This document shows, piece after piece, positions 1-10,938 of a DNA stretch of 64,000 nt; the first letter of the stretch is position 1; each line of letters starts with the position of its first letter. The position numbers and the translations under genes were made by a program. The DNA is from Boesenbergia rotunda. Its lineage: Eukaryota; Streptophyta; Magnoliopsida; Zingiberales; Zingiberaceae. The notes beneath the pieces were generated by a model that saw nothing but the letters and a program-made list of their open reading frames with translations, did no database searches and was not told where the DNA came from. Location of the stretch: positions 138,382 through 202,381 of the forward strand of contig JAGFNQ010001195.1 of NCBI GenBank assembly GCA_024364735.1, read 5' to 3'.

Positions 1-35
1 AAAGGTCTAGTTCACCGCTTAAAGGGCCTAATTAG

Positions 36-139
36 GATGTTATCCAAAGGCAGACATGTGGCTTGAGGAGGTTGCGTGACGTGACTACAATGGCAGGAGA
101 GAAGTGTCTGAGGTTATCTCAGGAGAGAAGTATTAAGAT
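36..139. repeat. Unclassified dispersed repeat fragment, copy 1
   Basis: About 100 bp here (GTGGCTTGAGGAGG..., GGCAGGAGAGAAGTGTCTGA) recurs with a few differences at about 3584-3693. Both copies contain the motif AGGAGAGAAGT more than once. This copy breaks off at about 139-149, where a copia-type LTR begins. No coding capacity is visible, and I cannot assign the family from these pieces. Confidence 0.5.
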
Positions 140-148
140 CGATGGCGC

Positions 149-1014
149 GACTTTTCTCTACAATAGGGTTAGTCCAATACAAAATATAATGAAAACAATA
201 AGATCCAATGCTAACTCACAATACTTTTACTTGGTATCCACCCGACGGGTGACTAATCCAATGATCCACACGGTTGCACACTCTCCACTATGAAATCCTC
301 CTTCAAAGGTGGAGAAACCTTTACAAACTTTATCTTCTTCCTCTTTACAAGATCACGATAAAGGCTAGAGGAAGAGTAGATGAGATGGAACACTAGCAGC
401 ACTTCGGTACAGTAGAGAACCGTACCCAACTCGTGCAAAGAAGTCCCCTTTAAATAAGAGAACAAGAGAGCTTAACAAGCTGTCCAAACCCGCACCAGTC
501 GACTGCCCATTTGGCAGTTAACTGGTCTAGCTTTAAATGCTAGCCAACGGCTAGTTTTTCGGGGTTACCAGTTGACTGCCCGGTCCGAGGCTGTAAACTC
601 TCTGTGAGTTTTGGCAGTCGATTGCCCTCTGGCCAGTCGACTGCCCTGACTCTCAACTCACTTACAACCTCTTCAAACACTGTCCTTCACGTACGCCTTC
701 AGGTATGCACCCTTGGCTCGCCCCTTGAAGTCATCTTCCTCTGGCTATCGTCCCTCGGATACGCACACAAGCCTTCCCTCGGCTTGCCTCCATGCCACCC
801 TTCACATGTGCCCTTGAAGTCCACTTCCTGGCTTGCCCCTGGAGCTCTCCTCCCTCCGCTCTCGTTCCTCGAATATGTTTCCCAAGTGTGATTCTCCAAG
901 TCCTACAAACTTAATCACACATATCAATACAACCAACACCCTAACCTTAAACATATTGGCACACACACCAAAACTATGATCTTCCCGATCATCCTTGGGC
1001 CGATTGCCTCAACA
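149..1014 (-). mobile_element. Truncated copia-type LTR (family LTR-C, copy 1)
   Basis: The sequence follows the intact solo LTR at 45932-46863 almost throughout: the TTTTCTCTACAATAGGG start, the CAGTCGACTG-rich middle, the stretch of serine/proline-coding appearance, and the GATTGCCTCAACA end. The TG-side terminus, with TGTTAGGATCGAT and the run of Gs, is missing. The other end is intact and directly abuts a polypurine tract on the minus strand. That makes this the 3' LTR of a minus-strand element whose outer end was lost. Short ORFs inside it are not genes. Confidence 0.75.
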
Positions 1015-1034
1015 ATCTCCCCCTTTTTGATGTG
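1015..1034 (-). other. Polypurine tract of LTR-C element
   Basis: On the minus strand this reads CATCAAAAAGGGGGAGAT, immediately before the LTR start (TGTTGAGG). It is the plus-strand priming site of a copia retrotransposon. The same tract, with one or two changes, stands before the LTR of the complete element at 24735-24752. Confidence 0.8.
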
Positions 1035-1440
1035 TGGCAACATGTTTAAGTTAGGGATAAACTATACCAGTCAACAATAATAATAAATAATAGTAGCAAA
1101 TTGAAAATGTAACCTTAAGAGGTAACCTCCCCCTTAATCTATGCCATTTTCATCATAATTCAATATTTAGTCAAGAATTTAACTTAAACCACCCAATTCA
1201 AGTTAAAAATCTAACTTAAACTACCCATTCTCCCCCTTTGACACCATCAAAAATGATTGCCTACAACAATACTAACCTATGTCATCAACTGAGGGAATAA
1301 CTTTTTTTTAAAAAAAGTTTCAGAAGCTGAAATTTGTCGTGCCAGTCGACTGCCCCTTGATACTCTTTCAGTCAGACTTTTCAGCCTCTCAGCCGAATTT
1401 CAGAAACCCTCAAAAAATTCCAGAAAATTTTAAAAATTGT
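1035..1440 (-). mobile_element. 3' untranslated internal remnant of LTR-C copia element
   Basis: This A/T-rich stretch carries a second purine-rich block (complement of TCTCCCCCTTTGACACC, near 1230). It resembles the noncoding region between pol and PPT of the full element (24753-25710), which also has a second CTCCCCCTTTG block. No pol reading frame remains. It ends against LTR-A sequence at about 1440. Confidence 0.5.
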
Positions 1441-2900
1441 AAAACTTTGCAGGCATGTTTGAAAAGCAAGCGGCGGTGAGTCCGGGATCAAACTCTACGG
1501 ATATAGTGAGCAGATAAATACATGGTATAAACAAGGTAATTAAAGCAAACATAAACAAGGTATACAATCTTCGAAAAGTAGAATACAAAACAAATATGAA
1601 AGCATACCTGCGGGGAATGATCAAAATTCTCCATACGAAGTCAATAAGCTGCTCATACTACTGAGCAGATTCAGATCAAATAATAAATGAAATCAAATAC
1701 ATTTATGTATATCAATCAAATGCAGCAATCATAGCTCAAAACAAATACAAGATGCATTGTATGCAAATGATGCAATGACATGTGTCACCCCTACACACCA
1801 ATCTACAACCATCACACATATCTACGTGGCTGACTGGGCAAGAGCTGTGACAACTGTACGCACTCTGACATCCATCTCCTATGAGTGGTCAAGTGATTAG
1901 AATGCTAAGAGAAAATTTCAATCCCGAACCCCAATACAAGGAGGAGCACAACCGCTTTATATCAAAGAATCCAGGGGAGCACAACCGCTCTAATACTCAA
2001 GAACAAGGAGGAACAACCTTTAACTGCAATAAAGGGAGCTCAACCGCTCTAGTACCCAACGGGGAACACAACTGCTCTATATTAAAATCCCAGGAGAGCA
2101 CAACCGCTCGAATACCCAAGAACAAAGAGGAACAACCTCTAACTGTAAGAAGGGGAGCACAACCGCTCTAGTACCCAACGGGGGAGCACATTCGCGCTAT
2201 CATCATGGAATCAATAAAATAAACACATACACCCAAATCAGAACCATAACAAATAAATATGCAACTAATCTTTGGGTAGGATATATCTAATGCAAACTAA
2301 ACCCTAGATAGGTCACATGATGTTTCTAAGGTACACGCGTACTAGCAGTACTCTTTGGATCAGAAAATAAGAGTTGAGACTGTATAACTGAAAATTTAGA
2401 TTTTTAACTCAAATATTAAGCAATGAAAAGTATCAAGCAGAAAAACAAGCAAAGAAGAGCTATGGTAAATAAACCTACTTAGATAACATGATAGCCCTGC
2501 ATTTAAAGATAAAAGACATTAAAGAATCAAGCAAGAAGTACTCGCCTTAAATAGAAAAGTTCGTAAGCGAAAAGAATCTCCCACGATCAACCGCGTGACT
2601 CCAAAGTCAAGGTCATATATCAAGGACATAGTTTAACTATTTATAAAAATTACTAAATTAGCTAAACAAGAAACTTCTCATGATTAGGATGAATCTTAAC
2701 TATGACATATACTTAATTAATCCATAAATCCCAATACGTTTCTTTATAACCTAACTGTCACAACTAGGTCTTTAGGTAAATTTTCGAGTTAACCCAGGAA
2801 ACCCCTTCCGATCTATGATTTAATTAACAAACTTATTAAATCCTACAAGATTTTTGTAACTTCTGTATTAGCCAAACATAGCACATATTGATACCTACAA
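1440..2900. mobile_element. LTR-A family, copy 1 (fragment, reverse arrangement)
   Basis: The order of conserved blocks matches the solo LTR at 33043-35718: a block near 1480 complementary to GTTTGACCCGGACTCACC, the AATCATAGCTCAAA... block near 1730, the TGACATGTGTCACCCC block near 1780, and the CAGTACTC block near 2350. The TGTCACGCCCC terminus is missing, cut by the neighbouring copia remnant. The far boundary is not sharp, and similarity fades after about 2900. No protein-coding domain is present. Confidence 0.6.
1967..2195. repeat. Two-unit tandem repeat inside LTR-A
   Basis: Units of about 120 bp share GAGCACAACCGCTC, AATACCCAAGAACAA and GAACAACCT. They start near 1972 and 2091. A related single block lies at 51040-51140 on the other strand, so the duplication happened within this LTR copy. 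The 96-aa open frame across it (1881-2171) is a by-product of the repeat. Confidence 0.6.
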
Positions 2901-3583
2901 CACACACCTTATCAGAACTTCACTCCAAAACAAGACAATAACAAAACAGTAAAAAACAAGACAAGAACATCTCACTCATGAAATAAGCATGATCATTACC
3001 AAGATTGTCTTTACCCATTTGGCCTATCAGTGGTGGTAGTAATTGGATAATTCCAATATGTCCATTGAGGCATGAACTCACAGATAGCTTTCCCTATTAA
3101 AGTTGTTTCCTTCAAGTCAATATCAGATAAACTAGAAAATTTCAGGTAGTCCCAAATTGATACATGAACTGTCAATTTAGTAGACTTATTTCAACCACCA
3201 CATTCTATAAATCTTATGAAGACTGAACCTAATAGGAAGGTTGAGATTATCCCATCACGTCGAGTAAAGGACGCTTCAAGAGGATCACGCCGCGTGGCAC
3301 CAGTCTATTTGCTAGAGGGATCTCCCATCATTAATATGTCTCATGCGCTCTTAATAAGTGATTAACAACCATTGATTACGACAAATCGAAACTTCAGAAA
3401 CTCTTGGGGCTAATTCAAATAATTAATTCAAACCCTACCGTGAGGGCTTCGATTCCTTGAATTTGTGGAATAGTTACTGTTGAAAAATACTAACGTCATT
3501 TCTTATTCACACTTATCTCTCTAAAAACACCACAAGTCCAATCAATCATGCAAGCCTATTTCGATTAGACTTAACAGGGGGCT
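2901..3583. other. No gene seen
   Basis: A/T-rich sequence without recognisable coding potential. It may be diverged LTR-A sequence or unrelated intergenic DNA; nothing in it decides. Confidence 0.4.
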
Positions 3584-4300
3584 TGTGATTGGGATGTTAG
3601 CCAGAGACAGGCGCGTGGCTTGAGGAGACTACATGGCGTGACTACGATGGCAGGAGAGAAGTGTCTGAGGTCATCTCAGGAGAGAAGTGCCCGAGGTTAT
3701 CTCGGAAGAGAAGTGCAGCCAACTGCTAGGCCCCAATTGACCTATCACTCGGGTTCTCATTCATAAAGTTGCTAAACACCTTTGGAGTTCGGACAGAGCG
3801 CTAGTGATGAAAAGGGAGAACGACCCGAAATTATAATTGTAAACTTAATGTGCGCAGCGACAGTTACTAGCACCCCCTACGTAGGACAACTTGCAGGTGA
3901 TTACAACCCATAACGCATGAAGATAATAGTGAACTTAATATGCCTGACGACAGTTACCAGCATCTCTCTGCGAATGACTGCTGACAGGCGAGTACGACCT
4001 GTAATGCGTGGAAACAGGAAAGACGGTTACAGTAATGGGGGAGTGCTCAAAGGAAAGGAACAACTATAAGGTGCTTAGGCACGTAGGTAAAAGGGATCTG
4101 AATTCTCTTGGCTCCAAATAATTTACTTTCTTACTTCTCTTTTATTTTGGAGGGTTTCTGACTTGAGCGTCGGAGAGGGTTCCGTCAGAACTCCTTCCGG
4201 TGTGTCCCTTTAATGCTTGTGTTAATCTCGTAGTCCCAGACACCCCCTCATCTTCACCCAAGGTTGTACCATCGGGACTTATTATGCATGCCATTCGCTT
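3584..4300. repeat. Unclassified dispersed repeat, copy 2, with no coding region
   Basis: The first about 110 bp repeat 36-139. Downstream is a mixed-composition stretch with two related blocks (GTGCGCAGCGACAGTTAC near 3850 and TGCCTGACGACAGTTACC near 3940). It looks like part of an LTR, but I see neither termini nor a target duplication. Confidence 0.35.
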
Positions 4301-4438
4301 TCGGAACATGGCCTAACTGTAGTCCTGAGACAATGGTTTCGTCCTATTGAATAGTAACAGTTGCGTGGGATGAATCTTATCAAAATATCATATATCGAAT
4401 GCCATAGTTGTATGTTGGGATAATTGTCGTTTGATCAT

Positions 4439-4833
4439 GCCAATTTCCTATCTTATATATAACTATATATAATCCAAATGCAATAGTGGACCATGATACA
4501 TAGTCAAAAAGACAAAAGAAAAGATAAAACAAAGAAAGAAGAACGATGCTTCAATCACAGAGAAAATAATACCGTTTACTGATCGATCAAGTCAATTTCC
4601 TGTCTTATATGTAAATATATATAATCCAAATGTAATATAGTTAGACCCCAATACATAGTCAAAAAGAAAAAGCAAAGTAGAATAATGTATCAATCATAGA
4701 GAAAATTATATCGTAATTTACTCGAGTCAATTTCCTTTCTTATATATAATCCAAATGCAATAGTTGGAGAAAAAGAAAGAAAGTAGAACAATCTATCAAT
4801 CATAGAGAAAATTATGTCATTTACTCTAGTCAA
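4439..4833. repeat. Degenerate tandem repeat, three units, upstream of the secreted-peptide gene
   Basis: Three units share CAATTTCCTxTCTTATAT, AATCCAAATG, ACATAGTCAAAAAG and ATCAATCATAGAGAAAAT, beginning near 4439, 4593 and 4727 with progressive shortening (about 155, 135 and 105 bp). They lie 0.7-1.1 kb upstream of the ATG at 5514, so they could fall in its upstream region. No function is shown. Confidence 0.6.
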
Positions 4834-5424
4834 GCAATAGTCAAATTAACCACTATACATAGTCAAGCAAAGAAAAGAAAACAATGTATCAATCACATTG
4901 ATGACATTTTTGTTGACTTCCTCCTCCTATTATTATTTGTCTCTATTCGCTAGAAAAATGATAGAATTTACTTACTCAATCCCAACAGGGAACAAAATGA
5001 TAGGTTTCCTTAGTCAATTCCAAATTGGTAGGCTTTACTTAATTCATTTTCATTTCATTTTCTAAAATTCAGTGAGTGATAAAGAAAAAGTAAATAATGT
5101 CAATCACAATATATGCACTTTAGCTGATCTTGACTTCACAAATCATGCACTAAAGTTTTGGTACTGTGACTTGGTCATTATTTAAAATTCCAACAAAACG
5201 TGGACTTTAACTTGACTTTAAGTTTATGAGTCATCATGTCCGGTCGGCTATGATATTGAAAGGATAGAAAAAAAAAAGAAAAAAAACATCAATGGCCATC
5301 GGCTTCATAGACAATAGTATTATCACTCTGCCATTGTGAAGGAGATTTCATTGTTTGATGTTTAAACACTACACCAAAATTAACTTAATTTAACATCGAT
5401 TATACAAGTGTGCATCCTTATGCC

Positions 5425-5432
5425 TATAAATA
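5425..5432 (+). promoter_or_regulatory. TATA box for secreted-peptide gene
   Basis: TATAAATA lies 82 bp before the ATG at 5514. That spacing suits a transcription start near 5455-5460 and a 5' leader of about 55 nt. Confidence 0.55.
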
Positions 5433-5513
5433 TACCACTAGCCATACGATGCACTTAATTCCAAGAAGAAGAAGTAGAAGCAGCTGTTAGAGTTGAATTA
5501 AATATTTAAGAGC

Positions 5514-5855
5514 ATGGCGCAGCGGCTTGCATATTTGTTTCTCTTAGTGCTTGCCATCTACACCGTCGGCATCGCCGTCTCGCCGGCGGCTTTGGCTGCT
5601 GCCAGGGTGAGCAATCATGCGTTTGTTCAAAGTAAGTTAATCTCATTATTCTGGTATATCAGTACTAGCTATATAATAATTTAATTTCTCTCGTAATTAT
5701 ATATATTTCTAATAAATGATGGTGAATATATGCGTGCAGAAAAATTCATCAGCAAGAACGACAATTATGGTGATCCTCAATATCCTCCTACTTATGGATC
5801 TTATCCCAGACGGGATCCGCCAAAATATTGCACTTATCCTCCCTGTAAACCTTGA
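5514..5855 (+). CDS. Small secreted Tyr/Pro-rich peptide, two exons, 77 aa
   Basis: Exon 1 is 5514-5631 and exon 2 is 5740-5855. The intron has a strong donor (A|GTAAGT) and acceptor (TGCGTGCAG|A), and the frame is kept across it (118 + 116 nt, 78 codons with stop). Residues 1 to about 29 form a signal peptide: a basic start, a hydrophobic core rich in Leu, Val and Ala, and small residues at a likely cut site (LAAA). The mature part of about 45 residues has a basic KKF patch, repeated Tyr-Pro steps (PQYPPTYGSYP), a dibasic RR, and ends in a Cys-containing tail, KYCTYPPCKP. Two cysteines six residues apart could form one disulphide. I do not recognise the family. The layout fits a secreted signalling or wall-associated peptide, which is inference. 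No annotated neighbour helps with its role. Confidence 0.7.
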
Positions 5856-6260
5856 AAATTAAGGATAACATCATCTCGACTACAATTAACTAGGTATATA
5901 TAAACTTCAGAGGCTGGGCATCAAATTACATGCATCTTCGTATGTTCATATATATTGTGCCAATTAAATCAACCTTGCTAGCTAGCTACGTATATGCAGT
6001 ACACATTAATCCAATAATCCCAGTGATATACACATATGATCTATATATATCATGTTAATTTTGTTGTAACTACACTTTTTGTTTTCTTTTTTCTTTGCTT
6101 AATTTTGTTACTGATCGTTTAATATATATACATACTAATATTTGCTTAATTTGTATCAGGTTCGTAATCGTGGCTGTGCTTCTAAACCATGTTGGCTATC
6201 TAAGTTTTATTATCTTAAATAAAAGTTGTCATGTCTGTATGGAATACTACTTAGACTGTT

Positions 6261-6404
6261 GTATTAGCACTCGTTCAGTATGTTGAAATAAAGCCTGTTG
6301 CTAGCTTTTCATGAATACAATATACATATATGTGTGTGTGTATTAGCACTCGTTCAGAATGTTGAAATAAAGCCTGTTGCTAGCTTTTCATGAATACAAT
6401 ATAC
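6261..6404 (+). repeat. 79-bp tandem duplication of a poly(A)-signal segment
   Basis: GTATTAGCACTCGTTCAG starts at 6261 and again at 6340. Each copy of about 65 bp carries AATAAAG and CATGAATACAATATAC, and they are separated by a TG-rich spacer. This lies about 400 bp after the secreted-peptide stop codon, so it could belong to its 3' end region. The two copies differ at only one or two sites. Confidence 0.65.
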
Positions 6405-6767
6405 GCGCGCGCGTGTGTGTGATCATTCAGTAATTGTTATATTCATAGCATCCTATTTTAAATTAAGATTAGGACAGAGAATTTAAATATATACCTATGC
6501 ATAAATGATATCCTGCATATTTTTATATGAGCAACTATGAGCGAGATCCGTTGACATGGATATTCAGTACCATTAACACTCAATTTTTTTAATCCCTCTC
6601 TTCTTGTGTAGGCTTAATTATTTTTGCTCTTTATCTTCCTTGGATTGCCTCTCTTCCATAAAACTAAAGCCCTACATTCTCTCCGCCTCTCTTGCACTCT
6701 TCTTCCCCTGATTCAATCCTAGATATAGGTCATCTTATTCGACTCTCAACTCGTGACAAATGAGTTA

Positions 6768-6982
6768 GGGGGAGCTTGGTAAGCGGGTTTAGAAGGTGGG
6801 AATGAGAATGAAATCTATTTCATTCTCATTTATGATGCTCGGTATACGGGAATCGGAATCAAAATAAGGATATGATACCCTTGATTTCATAATTCACCCC
6901 CCACTAGGTTATCACAAAACTCATAAACCACTCAATCAAACTCATTACCATTCTCATTGCCAAATATATATCAAGCGCCCCC
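6768..6982. mobile_element. Tourist-like MITE (PIF/Harbinger), 215 bp
   Basis: Terminal inverted repeats begin GGGGGAGCTTGGTA on the left and GGGGGCGCTTGATA on the right (complement). TTA is duplicated on both sides (6765-6767, 6983-6985), the hallmark of PIF/Harbinger insertion. Inside are ATTCTCATT repeats. A longer relative sits in an NDL intron at 42689-43313. Confidence 0.85.
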
Positions 6983-7372
6983 TTAGAATTTTCAGCAATA
7001 CTATATTGGTCATCTTTCTCCTCTCCTTTTTGAACTCGTGTTTCAGAATAACGCAAGAAAATATTGCAAGTGTGTTGAGTGTTTATCTTTTACTCATTGT
7101 AGTTTCTAAAAATCAACTATTTAAAAGCCACTACAAAATCACTTTGGTGATTGATTTTGTAGAACAACACCACTCTGAAAGTAAATCTAGACTATTCTGA
7201 ACATAATGGTGTTGGTTTTCAAAAATAGACACATTTGTTTTGATTTTTTAAACCAACACGATAGGTGCTGGTTTTCTAAAATGAGCACATTAGTGTTAGT
7301 TTGCAAAAAACCAACACCACATGTGCTAGTGATAGTGATAATGATAGTGATAAGGAGCTATAATCTAGTGAG

Positions 7373-8425
7373 ATGACAAACTTTGTCCGAAAGCTGATGA
7401 GACAATCTAAGAAGTTTAACAAGAAGGATGTCAAGAAGATGTTCAATGATAACAAAAGAAAGGATAAGTCTTCGATAAGATCAAAAGCAAAGACTGATGC
7501 AATTTGTTTTGAGTGTAGTAGAAATGGCCACATCAAAGTTGATTGCCCTGAGTTGAAAAGAAAAGATGATAAGACAAAGAAAAAGAAGGCTTTGAAAGCT
7601 ATATGGGATGATTTTTCATCTAGCTCATCAGACGAAGAAATTGGAAGGAAGACTTCAAAACATTTAGCTCTCATGGCTTTGAACAATGTTGAAAGTAGTG
7701 AAGATGAAGAAAATCATGAAGATGAAGTTGAGTCGTCAAGCGAGTCATCATCTAGTAATGAGAGGTAACTTCTCCTAAATTAGATAAGTTCTATGCTACT
7801 ATTGCATGCTTGACAAATGTTCTATCTAGATCAAAAGTTTAAGTTAAAAAACTACAAAATAAATTTAAATTACTCAAAATTGATCATATGTCATGTGAAG
7901 CATGTACACATCATGAAGTTGCTGATACCAAAATTGTTGAGCTTAAAATGAAAAATGCATCTTTGAAATTGTAAGTAGAGGATCTTAGGAGTACATTAGA
8001 AAAATTTACCGCAAGTTCTAAATATTTGGACATGATATTAGGAAGTCAACGGAAAGTTTATAACAAGGTAAGATTAAGGTATAAATCAGAAGATAAGTTA
8101 ACTTTATGTCTCTGATTAGTAGAAACCATGTTTTAAAAGTTAAAACTGTGCAAGCTTGGGTACCCAAGCAATATATTATTGATGCTATTGGACCCAACAT
8201 TTGGGTACTAAAACTTTTAGGTCATCGTATTTAAATAGGCATGCGCCAAGGGGGAGCATCCAACAACGTGGTTTATTGATAGAGGATGCTCTAGGCACAT
8301 GACAAGGGACTCATCAAAATTCTCATCACTCAAGAACAAAAATAAAGGTACCGTTTCCTTTGGTAATATCGATGAATTGAGATATATTGGAATTGGAGAT
8401 ATTCAAAGTTTCTTGTCAATGGGGC
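7373..8425 (+). pseudogene. Copia gag-protease relic
   Basis: The open part (7373-7768) codes for a Lys-rich segment, a CCHC zinc knuckle (C-x2-C-x4-H-x4-C, CFECSRNGHIKVDC) and an acidic serine tail, as in copia Gag. Past a stop at about 7766 the similarity goes on in pieces: an AWVPKQ-like block near 8155 and a protease block near 8275-8300 where the catalytic Asp-Ser-Gly is changed and CSRHM remains. Stops and frame changes break the whole, and RT and integrase are absent. It is oriented opposite to the complete copia element and is more decayed. Confidence 0.75.
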
Positions 8426-9411
8426 ACAAGAAATTAGGTCAAGATAATCCCTAAACCCTTGGGGACCTCCCCTTTATATAGACATACAATATGTTATCAA
8501 CCCATAGATAATAACAGATTGGTCTAAAGAGTTCTATACATTGAACCCGCATCCAATAATCCGAAACCTAATAAACATAAATTAGATGACTTTAAGGGCT
8601 CAGATTGTATTTACATGTGCAACTTACAAATAAACTCACCTAATATGGATAATAATAATATCCAACATTATTAAAATAATTATCTACTTAAATGTCTACA
8701 CAATACATTGGTTGGTATTGCAATTGAGAGAGAGACATTGGCCGCGTGCAACCGATATTGGAGAGTCATACGGGTTGACTTTGCAAGAACAATACAAAAA
8801 TCTTGCGATCGACCTCAGTTCTTCGATGATAAAACATGCGTAATATGATGAAAGCCTCTCAAAATCACTTTGTTTGTCGCCCTACAACCTTTTCATAAAA
8901 AGTATTTCATTCATCGCAAGTGCAATTAATCTCGACGAAGAAGGAAAAACAAAACAATGAGAAGAGAGATGATCCTGGCACAAACTATCGGAAATAATTA
9001 AATTAAATTAAATTATACAATTTAATTATAACTTATCTATTAAGAGACCTAAACTGAGTTAGTTGAAAAGACTTAGAGTTGTTTTATATGTCAGAGTGCA
9101 GAGTCCAAATGTAGACTACCGAGATGAGTCTCTTGAGTTCGAGTGAAGACTCACAACTTTGAGAGGAAGAGAGAGTTGCTAAGGCCTGCGTAATATAGTT
9201 TCGTTAAAACATATTCGTCTTCCTCCGACTATGCTTTGAAGTTATGATGGAAGTCTGTTTCCTAAGATACAACAGTGAAATCGTGCACACAATCCAGCAC
9301 TGGCTGCTTGTGACGAATTGAAAAAGTACCCGATTGCAATCACGGATAATCTACCGAGCGGAACGCACAGAGGAAGATTTGGCTGAAAAAACGTTAGTTT
9401 TTTTGCTTGAG
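8426..9411. other. No gene seen; possible LTR remnant
   Basis: The stretch CTTGGGGACCTCCCC followed by TATATAG near 8460-8480 looks like a retrotransposon LTR promoter, but no termini are visible. The remainder is A/T-rich without coding signal. Confidence 0.3.
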
Positions 9412-10047
9412 CAAAGTTTGTCCCGACCGGTCCAGCATTCGGCACGTGCAAGTCGTGCTCGCGCACAATTCAACTTGGTTCAGTGGAAATCCGAACCCTA
9501 GATTTGCATCTTTTGGACACCCACGCGTGAGAGAGAATTTCTCTTCATGCATATGATCATAACTAATATTCTTGTGAATCAATATAATTAACCACTTTAT
9601 CTTGAAAGTCTTAATGTAGAACTAAAGTCTCATATTTACAATAAAATCTCTTTCTTGTCTTTACCCAACACAAAACCTTCTTCCAATATATAAATTAAAC
9701 AAGCATTTATCAAAGTTTGCCCCGATCAGTCCAGAACTTGACATGTGCAAGTCGTGCTCACACATGAGTCAACTTGGTTCAGTGAAAATCTAGACCCTAA
9801 ATTTGTACCTCCTGCACACCCATGCATGAGAAAGAGTTTCTCTTCATGCATTTGATCATTACTAATATTCTTGTAAATCAATATAAATTAACCACTATAT
9901 CTTGAAACTACCAATATTGAACTAAAGTCCCATATTCACAATAAAATCTCTTTCTTGTCCATCTTTTTTCCATTCACTTATATCCGACGATCCTTTCCCC
10001 AACACAAAACCTTCTTCCAATATATAAATTAAACAAACATTTATCAA
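9412..10047. repeat. Direct duplication of a ~300-bp segment
   Basis: Unit 1 (9412-9710) and unit 2 (9711 to about 10047) share most of their sequence in the same order, from CAAAGTTTG through GTGCAAGTCGTGCTC and CAACTTGGTTCAGTG to AATATATAAATTAAACAA. Unit 2 carries a short extra insert near 9960-10000. Divergence of the copies suggests an old event. No gene is apparent. Confidence 0.75.
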
Positions 10048-10938
10048 AAATCTATATCACGTATATATTTATTAATTAATTTCCAGCAAATATTGCTGCT
10101 TCTAGGTTTTGGGTAGTAATTTGGAATCCATTTTAGCTGTTGCAATGGACTGGAATGATATTAGCACCAGTCCCCCCTCTTAGGTCGCTATCAAACCTGA
10201 ATATATATGCATCCAAGTAATTAGAAAGATCGTCCCTGATACTGTTTTTAAACTCTTAATTAGCATGGATAATAAGGTATGGGAATCAGTAAACAGTTCG
10301 TGGATCAGGTAAGATAAAGGTTAGTAGTTCATATGCAGCAGTCGCGCACCGGCCGGCGGTGAGGACGATGCGTTCAAGTAGTTCATATGCGTTCAAGATC
10401 AATCAATCGTTGGTGAGGATCATCACATTATTATAAGCTTCAATATAGCAATTCGATTGTTATGCAGCAAGCAAAAAGTAAACAATAACTTTAAAGGACT
10501 GCATGTTCCTCGCTGATCACTATTTTATGCAGCTAGCTAGCTAGCTGTCGGAGGTATCTGAAAGTTTACTAATTTCTTTATGAAGACCGTGTCAATTGTA
10601 AGTTTACTAATTTCTTGATCAAGGCCGTATCAATTGTTAGGTTTGCCATGTCTGAGTGTTGTTTTTGTATCTACTCCACTAGATCAGTGTTTACAATGGC
10701 GGAGCCAGCCCAGGTAGATTACCCGGGCAGTGGGCTATGAGCGTTGACATCAACACCATCAGCCCGGGTTGCTTTCTATTTGGCTCCCGTTATTTTTCTT
10801 TCTCCTGCAGTAAACCCTTTCTAAACGCTTTCGGTCCTCCGGGCTACAGCCTAGGTAACGTTGAACCTAGCTCCGTCATTGATTGTTTAAGAGTGTTGTT
10901 TACCAGTTTTGATCACATTTAGCTGTTTTAATTCAAAA
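10048..10938. other. No gene seen
   Basis: Low-complexity intergenic DNA with a short GCTAGCTAGCTAGCT run near 10535 and a local duplication of AAGTTTACTAATTTCTT (near 10563 and 10600). The 61-aa frame at 10737-10922 has no recognisable features. Confidence 0.4.

Noticed and set aside
7373..7768. 131-aa zinc-knuckle protein as a cellular gene
   Set aside because: The CCHC motif, Lys-rich and acidic parts, and the downstream AWVPK and protease traces identify a decayed copia gag.
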